From an uncultured Chromatiaceae bacterium (GTDB lineage: Bacteria; Pseudomonadota; Gammaproteobacteria; Enterobacterales; Alteromonadaceae): a stretch of 13,777 nt of DNA. The notes under the pieces were generated by a model that saw only the letters and a list, made by a program, of their open reading frames with translations, made no database searches and was not told where the DNA came from. A program made the translations under genes and the position numbers. This document shows, piece by piece, positions 1 to 7,049 of the stretch (its first letter is position 1; every line of letters begins with the position of its first letter). The stretch is taken from assembly GCA_946482325.1 (NCBI GenBank), contig CAMLRA010000106.1, forward strand, positions 1 to 13,777, written 5' to 3'.

Positions 1-684
1 TCGCATTTACGTTTTGTGGTGCATATTGCCCGCAGCTACTCAGGCTACGGTTTACCGATTGGTGACCTGGTGCAGGAAGGCAATATCGGTCTGATGAAGG
101 CGGTGAAACGCTTTGACCCGTCAGTTGGTGTGCGTTTGGTGTCTTTTGCCGTGCACTGGATCAAAGCCGAAATTCATGAGTTCGTGCTGAAAAACTGGCG
201 CATTGTTAAAGTGGCAACCACCAAAGCCCAGCGCAAACTGTTTTTTAACCTGCGTAAATCGAAGAAAAACCTGGGCTGGTTTAGTCAGGATGAAGTGAAA
301 AACGTCGCGGAATCTTTAGGCGTACCTGAATATGAAGTGCGGGAAATGGAAGCGCGGATGAGCAACCATGACCTGGCCTTTGATGCGCAAGACGATGATG
401 ATGACAATAACTTCAGCGCACCAGTTTATTTCCTTGACGATAAAACGTCAGACCTGGCGAACAACTTTGAAGAAGATCAAAGTGAAGGCGCCGCTTTAGA
501 GCGGTTACAGGCCGCAGTGCGTACGCTGGACGAGCGCAGTCAGGACATTATCCGTGCCCGCTGGCTCGACAATGAAAAACTGACACTGCAGGAACTGGCT
601 GATCGTTATCAGGTGTCCGCAGAGCGAGTGCGTCAGCTGGAAAAAAATGCCATGAAAAAACTGCATGCGGCTATGGTTGCCTGA
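1..684 (+). CDS. rpoH: RNA polymerase sigma-32 factor RpoH, 3' part (5' end outside window)
   Basis: Heat-shock sigma factor that directs RNA polymerase to chaperone and protease promoters. The reading frame is open from base 1, so the start lies outside the window. Compared with the 284-residue E. coli protein as I remember it, about 55 N-terminal residues are missing. The 227 visible residues include sigma region 2 ([14 protein letters not shown], then [19 protein letters not shown]). They also include the RpoH-specific box QRKLFFNLR at 229-255, an acidic linker ([10 protein letters not shown]) near 385-414, and region 4.2 with [20 protein letters not shown] at the C-terminus, which reads the -35 element. 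The GTG at 16 is internal and not the real start. The gene ends at a strong hairpin terminator. The 5' leader, where RNA-thermometer control would sit, is not in view. Identification is very secure. Confidence 0.97.
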   Translation, partial: SHLRFVVHIARSYSGYGLPIGDLVQEGNIGLMKAVKRFDPSVGVRLVSFAVHWIKAEIHEFVLKNWRIVKVATTKAQRKLFFNLRKSKKNLGWFSQDEVKNVAESLGVPEYEVREMEARMSNHDLAFDAQDDDDDNNFSAPVYFLDDKTSDLANNFEEDQSEGAALERLQAAVRTLDERSQDIIRARWLDNEKLTLQELADRYQVSAERVRQLEKNAMKKLHAAMVA

Positions 685-698
685 TTTTTCCTGTTGCT

Positions 699-733
699 AA
701 AAAAATGCCAGAGCTTGCTCTGGCATTTTTTTT
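699..733. terminator. Bidirectional rho-independent terminator between rpoH and yibQ
   Basis: A near-perfect hairpin: TGCCAGAG (706-713), loop CTTG, CTCTGGCA (718-725). It is preceded by seven A (699-705) and followed by eight T (726-733), so it can terminate transcripts from either strand. It begins 15 bases after the rpoH stop, and its T-run overlaps the stop codon of the convergent yibQ-like gene (732-734). One element therefore serves both operons. Confidence 0.92.
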
Positions 734-1847
734 AACGCAGTAACAGCGGTATCGGCGATACGGCAACCGGCGCTTCGGCCGGCTGCGGATAAAAACGTCG
801 CCACTCAGGTTCAATGACCGGCGCTGCGGCAGGGGTGTCAAAACCTGGCAAATGCGGCAAATATGGCGGATGCCAGGGAATAAGCTCAGGCACGGGTTCC
901 ACAATCTCACTGACGACTGGCGGTTGCACAGTGGTACCCCGATCTGTGGTTACCTGCTCTGTGGTCACCGGCTCCGGCGTTTTGATCTCAGTGCTGGTTG
1001 TTTCCGCCGCTGTTGATGTGGTTGTTGGTTTTGTTTTCACTGGCTGTGGTTTAGCGGAACTTGCCGTATTGGCTATCAGCTGCGCTGGTGCTGCCGGTAA
1101 ATCCAGCAATGCGGACGCCGGTACCACTTTAATGCCTTGCTGGGTCAGACGCGGCAAGTTTTTCTTCAGATAACGATAGGTTTCCGGATAAGGATGACCG
1201 ATAGCCACGGCATGACCATGATGCTTCGCCAGCTGGATCAGCTGATTGAACTGGCGGTCCAGCGCTTTGTAGGATTTGTCGTTATCAAGGAATACATCAC
1301 GGCTGCGGGTTTTCACGCCGTGTTTTTGGGTGGTCGCGGTGACGACACTTTTGCCGGTAGTTTTACTGTCAATAAAATACAGCCCGCGTGCTGCCACGAC
1401 TTGCATGACCCAATCCATCTGCTCAGGCAATGACGTGTAAAGGCTACCCATATGGTTATTGACGCCGATGGCCTGTGGCACACTATCCAGCGCTTTATTC
1501 AGCGCTTGCTGGACCTGTTGTTTATTCATCGGCCGGCGCAGTGCGCCTTTACCGAGCAAATGATTTTGCGCAACCGCTTCCATTGGCATATGTAACATGA
1601 TTTCTTTGCCATGCTGGCGGGCGAGGGCAATCATGTCGTGGCCGTTTGGCGTAAATGGCATGACAGCCACAGTCAGGGCGTAGGGCAGTCGAATAATGTC
1701 CGGGTCGACTTTCTGATAACCGATATCGTCGATAATAATCGCCACTTGCGGCGGCAGGGATTGCGCCTGCACCGGCAGCGACAAGCAACAGACAACTGAG
1801 AAAAGCTGGAAAATACGCACGCTGGAATGATTCACTGATCTTGGCAA
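732..1847 (-). CDS. yibQ: Divergent polysaccharide deacetylase family protein (YibQ-like), exported
   Basis: Member of the divergent polysaccharide deacetylase family (YibQ, Pfam Polysacc_deac_2), which accompanies envC in many gammaproteobacteria. Its substrate is not established; it is presumed to act on an envelope glycan. An export signal lies at about residues 10-29 (IFQLFSVVCCLSLPVQAQ). The NodB-like barrel spans about 33-250, with IIIDDIG (D40, D41), HMPMEA, NNHMGS (H132) and IGHPYPET (H218) as the likely metal and catalytic positions. Residues 251-371 form a Pro/Thr-rich low-complexity tail. The start is uncertain: TTG at 1847 is the longest option, GTG at 1835 or 1820 would still keep the signal peptide, and none has a good Shine-Dalgarno. 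It is the last gene of gpmM-envC-yibQ, 38 bases after envC. The family call is firm; the biochemical activity is inferred. Confidence 0.9.
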   Translation of the reverse strand: MPRSVNHSSVRIFQLFSVVCCLSLPVQAQSLPPQVAIIIDDIGYQKVDPDIIRLPYALTVAVMPFTPNGHDMIALARQHGKEIMLHMPMEAVAQNHLLGKGALRRPMNKQQVQQALNKALDSVPQAIGVNNHMGSLYTSLPEQMDWVMQVVAARGLYFIDSKTTGKSVVTATTQKHGVKTRSRDVFLDNDKSYKALDRQFNQLIQLAKHHGHAVAIGHPYPETYRYLKKNLPRLTQQGIKVVPASALLDLPAAPAQLIANTASSAKPQPVKTKPTTTSTAAETTSTEIKTPEPVTTEQVTTDRGTTVQPPVVSEIVEPVPELIPWHPPYLPHLPGFDTPAAAPVIEPEWRRFYPQPAEAPVAVSPIPLLLR

Positions 1848-1850
1848 AGC

Positions 1851-1872
1851 GCCGGCTGAATTTCAGGCCGGC
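1851..1872. repeat. Intercistronic hairpin between envC and yibQ
   Basis: On the - strand this reads GCCGG-C-CTG, loop AAATT, CAG-CCGGC: an eight-pair stem with one bulged C. No T-run follows, so it is not a simple terminator. It fills most of the 38-base gap between the envC stop and the candidate yibQ starts. It may block 3' exonuclease decay or limit ribosome access to yibQ; both roles are inferred. Confidence 0.5.
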
Positions 1873-1885
1873 ATTATGCCTGTTG

Positions 1886-3046
1886 TTATGGATTTCGCAA
1901 CCAGCGCAGCGGGTCTACTGCCGCACCTTTTTGCCTGATCTCAAAATAAAGCCCACTACGGTCGCGGCCACCACTTTGACCAACTAAAGCAACATGGTCG
2001 CCGTTGCGCACCACGTCACCCGGTGATTTCAGCAAACTTTGGTTATGTCCGTACAGACTCATCAGGCCATTGCCGTGGTCCAGTACTATGACCCAGCCAT
2101 ACCCGCGCAACCAGTCGGCATAAATCACCTGACCATCAGCGACCGCCCGCACGGGTTGACCATTGGCAGCCTGAATCAAGATACCGCTGGCCGTGGTCTG
2201 GCCGCCCTGTGCGGCGCCGAACTTCTGCACTAAAGTGCCTTGCACCGGCCAGGGCAGTTGCCCCTGTTTTTTACCTTTATAGGCCAGCCGACGGTTGGCA
2301 GCTTCAGCTTTTAATTTGGCAATGGTGCTTTGCAGGCTCTTTTCGTTATCTTTCAGATACGCCAGTTGTTGTTTCTGCTCAGCTAACAACTCGCGCAGTT
2401 TGGCCACACTTTGTTGCTGCTGGTTTTTGGCCGCGACTAAATCCTGTTGTTGCGAAGTCAGTTCGTCTAACCGCAGGCTTTGTTCGTGGCGGGTTTGTTG
2501 CTGCAGGCTGGCCAGTTGTTCCAGTTCACTGACGGTTTGTTTCAGTGCCTGCAACTGCTGGATCCGGGCATTGTTAAAGTACTGGTAATAGGTCAGCAAC
2601 CGTTCCAGCTTTAACGCATCCTGCTGATTCAAAAGTAATTGGGTGTAGTCGTGACCACCAACCTGATACGCAGCTTTGACCTGAGCTGCCAGCAGCTGTT
2701 GTTGAGTTTGCCGCTGTTGCTCCAGCTGTTGCTGATGCGTTGCCAGCTCCGCCAGTTTTGCGTCCAGTGCCTGCAGTTGTTGTTGCTGCACGGCGACGGC
2801 TGCTGCCGCTTCTGCGAGCTTGGCATCAGCCTGCTTCAGCTGCTGCTCAGTGTCGCGCAGTTGCTGTTGCTGTAGTGCGCGCTGTTGTTCGGTGCGGGCA
2901 ATGTCCTGCTGCACCGACTTCAGTTCCTGCCGGGCTTTGGCGGTGTCGGATTGCTGCGCCTGCGCCAACGGCGCAAGCAGCAGGCAAAGCAACAGGCTTG
3001 ATATGACTACGGCAGGTTGCGCCCAATTGCGCTTCTGGGTGATCAC
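1886..3046 (-). CDS. envC: EnvC-type murein hydrolase activator
   Basis: Periplasmic activator of the septal amidases AmiA and AmiB. It is recruited by FtsEX and is needed for daughter-cell separation. The 386 residues show a signal peptide (about 1-30, ending PLAQA before QQ). Long Gln-rich coiled coils follow at about 33-125 and 165-255. A C-terminal LytM (M23-like) domain occupies 265-386. The LytM domain lacks the zinc ligands of active M23 peptidases: the first His/Asp motif reads TTASGILI, and the usual HLHFEI reads GLYFEI (365-370). This is the expected EnvC signature of a non-enzymatic activator. The start is GTG, and its GTGA overlaps the gpmM stop by four bases, so the two are probably translationally coupled. 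The protein is somewhat shorter than E. coli EnvC (419 residues). Confidence 0.95.
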   Translation of the reverse strand: MITQKRNWAQPAVVISSLLLCLLLAPLAQAQQSDTAKARQELKSVQQDIARTEQQRALQQQQLRDTEQQLKQADAKLAEAAAAVAVQQQQLQALDAKLAELATHQQQLEQQRQTQQQLLAAQVKAAYQVGGHDYTQLLLNQQDALKLERLLTYYQYFNNARIQQLQALKQTVSELEQLASLQQQTRHEQSLRLDELTSQQQDLVAAKNQQQQSVAKLRELLAEQKQQLAYLKDNEKSLQSTIAKLKAEAANRRLAYKGKKQGQLPWPVQGTLVQKFGAAQGGQTTASGILIQAANGQPVRAVADGQVIYADWLRGYGWVIVLDHGNGLMSLYGHNQSLLKSPGDVVRNGDHVALVGQSGGRDRSGLYFEIRQKGAAVDPLRWLRNP

Positions 3047-4587
3047 CGCAGTTGAAACAACACTTTGCCGGTCATTTCAGCCGGTACCGGCATGCCAAGC
3101 AGGGTCAGCATTGTCGGTGCTATATCACTTAAGATACCACCATCAACCACATTCGCCGGCCGGCCAACATAAATCAGCGGCACCGGATCGGACGTATGTG
3201 CTGTGTGCGCCTGACCAGACTCATGGTCCACCATTTGCTCCGCATTGCCGTGGTCGGCGGTGATAATACATTCGCCTCCGACGGCTTCCAGAGCTGCAAC
3301 GACCCGGCCAATGCAGTGGTCGACTGCTTCAACCGCTTTGACGGCCGCCGACAAAATGCCGGTATGGCCGACCATGTCGCCGTTGGGGTAGTTACAAATG
3401 ATAACGTCGAACTGCTGGCTGTGAATGGCTTCGACCAGTTTGTCGGTCAGCAGCGTCGAGTTCATTTCCGGCTGCAGATCATAAGTGGCGACATTCGGCG
3501 ACGGGATCAGGATGCGTTCTTCGCCCGGAAATACGTCTTCGCGACCACCGCTAAAGAAAAAGGTGACGTGGGCGTATTTTTCCGTTTCAGAGATCCGCAG
3601 CTGGGTTTTCTGATGTTTTGCCAGCCATTCACCGAGCACGTTATTCAGGCTCTCCGGCGGATAAGCGACCGGCGCTTTGATGTCGGCGGAGTATTCAGTC
3701 AGCTGGACAAAAGCACCGAGAGCCACCACACGTTTGCGGGTAAAAGCATCAAAGGTGTCTTCAGTAAAAGTACGGCTGAACTGACGGGCGCGGTCGGCAC
3801 GGAAATTCATAAAAATCAGCGCATCGCCATCGTCTAATTGCACCGGCTGGCCGTCGTTGCCAACAATAGCGGTGGCTTTGACGAATTCGTCGTTTTCACC
3901 GCGCTCATAGGCAGCATGCAGGGCGGAAACGGCGTCTGTCGCGGTGTAAGCAGCGGTGCCATCGACTATCAGATCATAAGCCTGTTCCACGCGGTCCCAG
4001 CGTTTGTCACGGTCCATTGCATAATAGCGGCCGACTACGGAGGCGATTTTGCCTTTCCCCAGTTCCTGGCAGCGTTGTTGCACCCGCAATAACGAAGCCT
4101 CGGCGCTGCGTGGTGGGGTGTCGCGGCCATCGAGGAAAGCGTGCAGATAAATCTTGTCAGCCCCCTGACGGGCGGCCAGTTCAATCATCGCAATTAAATG
4201 GTCTTCATGGCTGTGTACGCCACCGGGCGATAATAAACCCATCAGATGCACGGCTTTGCCGGCTTGTACCGCAGTTTGTACGGCGCTGGTCAGCACCGGA
4301 TTGGTGAAAAAGTCGCCATCAGCGATGGCTTTGGTGATGCGGGTCAGTTCCTGATACACCACACGGCCTGAGCCTAAATTAACGTGGCCGACTTCGGAGT
4401 TACCCATTTGACCGTCTGGCAGGCCTACATCCATGCCAGAACCGGAAATCAGACTATGCGGATAATCGCGCCACAACCGGTCCATCACCGGTGTATTGGC
4501 CTGAGCGATAGCGTTATCCGCCGGGTCTTCGCGATAGCCCCATCCATCCAGAATCAACAGTACCAGGGGTTTGCCAGACTTCGCCAT
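3043..4587 (-). CDS. gpmM: 2,3-bisphosphoglycerate-independent phosphoglycerate mutase
   Basis: Cytoplasmic glycolytic enzyme that interconverts 3- and 2-phosphoglycerate using two manganese ions. The 514-residue length is normal for the family. The expected landmarks are all present: D14 in LILDGWG; the phosphoserine nucleophile S64 in QMGNSEVGH; the substrate-site motifs HSHEDH (125-130), DGRDTPP (153-159) and FRADRARQ (262-269); and the metal ligands D404 and H408 (NGDMVGH), D445 and H446 (TADHGN) and H464 (HTAH). The ATG start has GGAG (bases 4594-4597 on the complement) seven bases upstream. It heads the gpmM-envC-yibQ operon and overlaps envC by four bases. It is also called gpmI. There is no sign of degeneration. 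Confidence 0.98.
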   Translation of the reverse strand: MAKSGKPLVLLILDGWGYREDPADNAIAQANTPVMDRLWRDYPHSLISGSGMDVGLPDGQMGNSEVGHVNLGSGRVVYQELTRITKAIADGDFFTNPVLTSAVQTAVQAGKAVHLMGLLSPGGVHSHEDHLIAMIELAARQGADKIYLHAFLDGRDTPPRSAEASLLRVQQRCQELGKGKIASVVGRYYAMDRDKRWDRVEQAYDLIVDGTAAYTATDAVSALHAAYERGENDEFVKATAIVGNDGQPVQLDDGDALIFMNFRADRARQFSRTFTEDTFDAFTRKRVVALGAFVQLTEYSADIKAPVAYPPESLNNVLGEWLAKHQKTQLRISETEKYAHVTFFFSGGREDVFPGEERILIPSPNVATYDLQPEMNSTLLTDKLVEAIHSQQFDVIICNYPNGDMVGHTGILSAAVKAVEAVDHCIGRVVAALEAVGGECIITADHGNAEQMVDHESGQAHTAHTSDPVPLIYVGRPANVVDGGILSDIAPTMLTLLGMPVPAEMTGKVLFQLR

Positions 4588-4605
4588 AACTTGCTCCGCT
4601 TCTTA

Positions 4606-4629
4606 GTTACTTGATCTCGTTACTTGATC
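4606..4629. repeat. 11-bp direct repeat in the gpmM leader
   Basis: GTTACTTGATC occurs at 4606-4616 and again at 4619-4629, separated by TC, a 13-base period. The second copy runs into the palindrome TTGATCAA (4624-4631). The repeat lies 19-42 bases upstream of the gpmM start, inside the predicted leader RNA. It could be a regulator site or a small tandem duplication; I recognise no known operator. Confidence 0.6.
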
Positions 4630-4658
4630 AACATTTTTCCCGTATCTAATCCGTGCTC

Positions 4659-4687
4659 ATCTTACCGAAATTCAGCGGTGACTCCAA
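4659..4687 (-). promoter_or_regulatory. Predicted sigma-70 promoter for gpmM-envC-yibQ
   Basis: On the - strand, TTGGAG (complement of 4682-4687) and TAAGAT (complement of 4659-4664) are separated by 17 bases. Transcription would start near 4652, giving a leader of about 65 bases that contains the GTTACTTGATC repeat. Both boxes are only partial matches to consensus. Confidence 0.4.
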
Positions 4688-4760
4688 TCGCTGCTGTGCA
4701 GAAACTGCGCAATCAACCGCACAAGCCGTCGGCGGACGTGCTGAGGCACCGGCGGAGGGC

Positions 4761-4788
4761 TGTTTTTGCCATCGAAACCCGTTATACT
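4761..4788 (+). promoter_or_regulatory. Predicted sigma-70 promoter for yibN-grxC-secB-gpsA
   Basis: The -10 box TATACT (4783-4788) matches consensus at five of six positions and lies 36 bases before the yibN ATG. The -35 region is poor: TGTTTT at 4761-4766 has a 16-base spacer. The rest of the divergent gap (about 4690-4760) holds no gene or motif I can name. Small ORFs there, on either strand, look like chance. Confidence 0.45.
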
Positions 4789-4824
4789 CCCGCGCTGATC
4801 CTGTGACCAGATGAACGGAATGTT

Positions 4825-5250
4825 ATGCAACAATACGTCGAATTTGCCGGAAATCACCCGATTTTAGTGGTGATTTGGATAGGTCTGCTGCTGGCGATTA
4901 TCGTCAGTTATATCCAGGCTATGTTTTCAAAATTGCAGTTTGTCACGCCGACTGAGCTGACATTGTTAGTCAATCGCGAAGATGCGCTGGTGCTGGATAT
5001 TCGCAGCAACGATGATTTTAAACGCGGTCATATCACCGGCGCCCGCAATATTCCGCTGGCGCAACTGGCCGGCCAGATCGGCAGCCTTGAAAAGGCCAAA
5101 GACGCACCCATTATAGTGGTCTGTCAGGCTGGCATGTCCGCACAAGGGGCGGCAAAACAGTTGTCAGCTGCTGGTTTCAGCCGCGTTGCGGTGTTGACCG
5201 GCGGTATGGGTAAATGGGCTGAAGCCAGTTTACCTGTGGTAAAAAAATAA
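4825..5250 (+). CDS. yibN: Membrane-anchored rhodanese-like protein (YibN)
   Basis: Single-domain rhodanese tethered to the inner membrane by one N-terminal helix (about residues 11-34, HPILVVIWIGLLLAIIVSY). The rhodanese fold covers about 40-138, with LVLDIRSNDDFKRGHI and an active-site loop CQAGMSA beginning at C100. It is therefore probably able to carry a persulfide. The C-terminal LTGGMGKW motif is typical. The physiological substrate is unknown; E. coli YibN has the same architecture and neighbourhood. The ATG is preceded by GGAA at 4817-4820. It is the first gene of a four-gene operon, 13 bases before grxC. The 141-residue length is normal. Confidence 0.93.
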   Translation: MQQYVEFAGNHPILVVIWIGLLLAIIVSYIQAMFSKLQFVTPTELTLLVNREDALVLDIRSNDDFKRGHITGARNIPLAQLAGQIGSLEKAKDAPIIVVCQAGMSAQGAAKQLSAAGFSRVAVLTGGMGKWAEASLPVVKK

Positions 5251-5263
5251 CCGGAGCAGCGCG

Positions 5264-5527
5264 ATGAGCAGTCCCAGCGTCACTATTTACACCAAAGAAT
5301 ATTGTCCGTATTGTGTGCGCGCAAAGGCTCTGCTCAGCCACAAAGGTGTCGAATTTCACGAAATAAAAATCGATGCTCAGCCTGAACTCAGACCGGAAAT
5401 GATCACGAGAGCAGGCGGTCGCAGCACTGTGCCGCAAATCTTCATCAATGACCAACATATCGGTGGCTGTGATGACCTGCATGCGCTAGATGCGCAGGGT
5501 CGGTTAGACACACTACTACAACTTTAA
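5264..5527 (+). CDS. grxC: Glutaredoxin 3
   Basis: Small dithiol glutaredoxin of 87 residues that reduces disulfides and glutathione mixed disulfides in the cytoplasm, with glutathione as reductant. Visible features are the beta strand VTIYTKEY and the redox centre CPYC at residues 14-17. They also include the cis-proline motif STVPQIF and the glutathione-binding GGCDDL. The start is ATG with GGAG at 5253-5256. It lies between yibN and secB as in E. coli. The next gene begins 21 bases after its stop. Confidence 0.97.
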   Translation: MSSPSVTIYTKEYCPYCVRAKALLSHKGVEFHEIKIDAQPELRPEMITRAGGRSTVPQIFINDQHIGGCDDLHALDAQGRLDTLLQL

Positions 5528-5548
5528 GCGTATTTTCAGGGAATTATC

Positions 5549-6031
5549 ATGGCCGACGAACAACTGAACGTAGCTGCGGAAGAGCAGCAAGTCCCATTTG
5601 CTATCCAGCGTATTTACGTCAAAGACATCTCTTTTGAGTCACCAAACGCACCGGCAATTTTCCGCAAAGAATGGCAGCCAGAAGTAAAATTAGATCTGGA
5701 TACCCGCAGCGAGAAACTCGAAGACAACATGTTTGAAGTGATTCTGTCGCTGACAGTGACCACCACTGTAGGCGGCGAAACTGCCTTCCTGTGTGAAGTG
5801 CAACAAGCTGGTATCTTTGCAGTGCCAGAACTGCAGGATGCACAGATGGCCCATATGCTGGCATCGTTCTGCCCGAATATCCTGTTCCCATATGCCCGTG
5901 AAACGGTGGCAAACCTGGTGAACCGCGGTACTTTCCCACAACTGAACCTGGCTCCGGTTAACTTTGACGCGCTGTTTGCCCAATATGTGCAACAACGTCA
6001 GGCGGAAGCCCAGGCGCAATTGCCAAACTAA
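5549..6031 (+). CDS. secB: Protein-export chaperone SecB
   Basis: Tetrameric cytoplasmic chaperone that holds precursor proteins unfolded and hands them to SecA at the Sec translocon. The 160-residue protein is collinear with E. coli Sec[20 protein letters not shown] near the N-terminus, the core [13 protein letters not shown], the strand [13 protein letters not shown], and the SecA-interacting C-terminal region [11 protein letters not shown] to [16 protein letters not shown]. The C-terminal tail is Gln/Ala-rich ([15 protein letters not shown]). The start is ATG with AGGGA at 5538-5542. gpsA follows 12 bases after the stop, the conserved secB-gpsA arrangement. Confidence 0.98.
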   Translation: MADEQLNVAAEEQQVPFAIQRIYVKDISFESPNAPAIFRKEWQPEVKLDLDTRSEKLEDNMFEVILSLTVTTTVGGETAFLCEVQQAGIFAVPELQDAQMAHMLASFCPNILFPYARETVANLVNRGTFPQLNLAPVNFDALFAQYVQQRQAEAQAQLPN

Positions 6032-6043
6032 GCCGTCAAGCGC

Positions 6044-7048
6044 ATGACTTTGCATTCGGCAATTACGGTATTAGGCGCCGGCTCCTACGGCACGGCGCTG
6101 GCGATCTGTCTGGCACGGAACGGTCACTCCACTTTGTTGTGGGGCCGCAACAGTGCGGATATCGCCGCCATGGCGCGGGATCGGATTAATCATCACTATT
6201 TACCGGATATTGTATTGCCGGAACAACTGGCGGTGACCGATGACCTGCAGGCGGCTGTCAAAGCCAGCCAGAACGTGCTGGTGGTCGTGCCGAGTCATGC
6301 CTTTGCTGACACTTTACGGCAAATAAAACCGTTTTTACTGCCGCACGCCCGGGTTGCCTGGGCGACCAAAGGTCTGGAGCCGGACACAGGCCGGCTGCTG
6401 CAGGATGTCGCCCGCGATATTCTCGGTGACGAAGTGTCGCTGGCGGTATTATCCGGGCCAACTTTTGCTAAAGAACTGGCAAAAGGTTTGCCGACGGCGA
6501 TCTCGCTGTCGTCAACCGACGCAGAATTCATCACTGTGCTGTCAGACTTGTTGCATTGTGGCAAAACCTTCCGTGTTTATACCAATCCGGATTTTATTGG
6601 CGTGCAGCTCGGTGGCGCAGTGAAAAATGTCATCGCCATTGGCGCTGGCATGGCCGATGGCATCGGCTTTGGTGCTAATGCCCGCACCGCGCTGATTACC
6701 CGCGGGTTGACCGAAATGTGCCGGTTAGGCTGTGCTTTAGGCGCCAAAAAAGAAACTTTTATGGGTATGGCCGGTTTAGGCGATTTGGTGCTGACCTGTA
6801 CCGACAACCAATCCCGTAACCGCCGTTTTGGTTTGTTACTGGGTCAGGGGGTCGGTGTCGACGACGCCATCCAGCAAATTGGTCAGGTGGTCGAAGGTTA
6901 TCGCAACGCCCGCGAAGTTTATAACCTGGCAACCCGTGTCGGCGTCGAAATGCCGATCACCGAACAGATTTATCAGGTGTTGTATCAGGGCAAAGACGCC
7001 CGTGCCGCGGCACTGGATTTATTAGGTCGGGAAAAACGCGACGAATAA
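6044..7048 (+). CDS. gpsA: Glycerol-3-phosphate dehydrogenase [NAD(P)+]
   Basis: Cytoplasmic enzyme that reduces dihydroxyacetone phosphate to sn-glycerol 3-phosphate, the backbone for phospholipid synthesis. The 334 residues carry the Rossmann motif GAGSYGTAL (11-19), WATKGLE (106-112) and LSGPTFAKE (136-144). The presumed catalytic lysine K194 lies in [21 protein letters not shown] (244-253) and SRNRRFG (257-263) follow. The ATG has only a weak ribosome site (CAAG), consistent with coupling to secB twelve bases upstream. It ends the yibN operon and faces the GGDEF/EAL gene with a single base between stop codons and no visible terminator. Confidence 0.98.
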   Translation: MTLHSAITVLGAGSYGTALAICLARNGHSTLLWGRNSADIAAMARDRINHHYLPDIVLPEQLAVTDDLQAAVKASQNVLVVVPSHAFADTLRQIKPFLLPHARVAWATKGLEPDTGRLLQDVARDILGDEVSLAVLSGPTFAKELAKGLPTAISLSSTDAEFITVLSDLLHCGKTFRVYTNPDFIGVQLGGAVKNVIAIGAGMADGIGFGANARTALITRGLTEMCRLGCALGAKKETFMGMAGLGDLVLTCTDNQSRNRRFGLLLGQGVGVDDAIQQIGQVVEGYRNAREVYNLATRVGVEMPITEQIYQVLYQGKDARAAALDLLGREKRDE

Positions 7049-7049
7049 A

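Noticed and set aside
814..1433. + strand frames opposite yibQ
   Set aside because: They mirror the Pro/Thr-rich tail codons and have no start context or motif.
1886..2270. EnvC LytM domain lacking zinc ligands, as a possible broken peptidase
   Set aside because: Loss of the catalytic residues is normal for EnvC, which activates amidases rather than cutting murein itself.
2639..3263. Several + strand frames rich in Leu, Cys and Gln codons opposite envC
   Set aside because: They are the complement of the Gln-rich coiled-coil codons of envC; the repetitive look comes from CAG/CAA runs.
3196..3837. 213-codon + strand open frame opposite gpmM
   Set aside because: Lies wholly antisense to a perfectly conserved gpmM, and I see no recognisable motif. 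It is a chance open frame in GC-rich complement.
4737..4770. GTGC-TGAG-GCAC stem with a later TTTTT as a terminator
   Set aside because: The stem is only four pairs, is not adjacent to the T-run, and no gene ends upstream of it on that strand.
4624..4857. 60- and 61-codon frames on each strand in the gpmM-yibN gap
   Set aside because: No ribosome site or family resemblance, and they overlap promoters or the yibN start.
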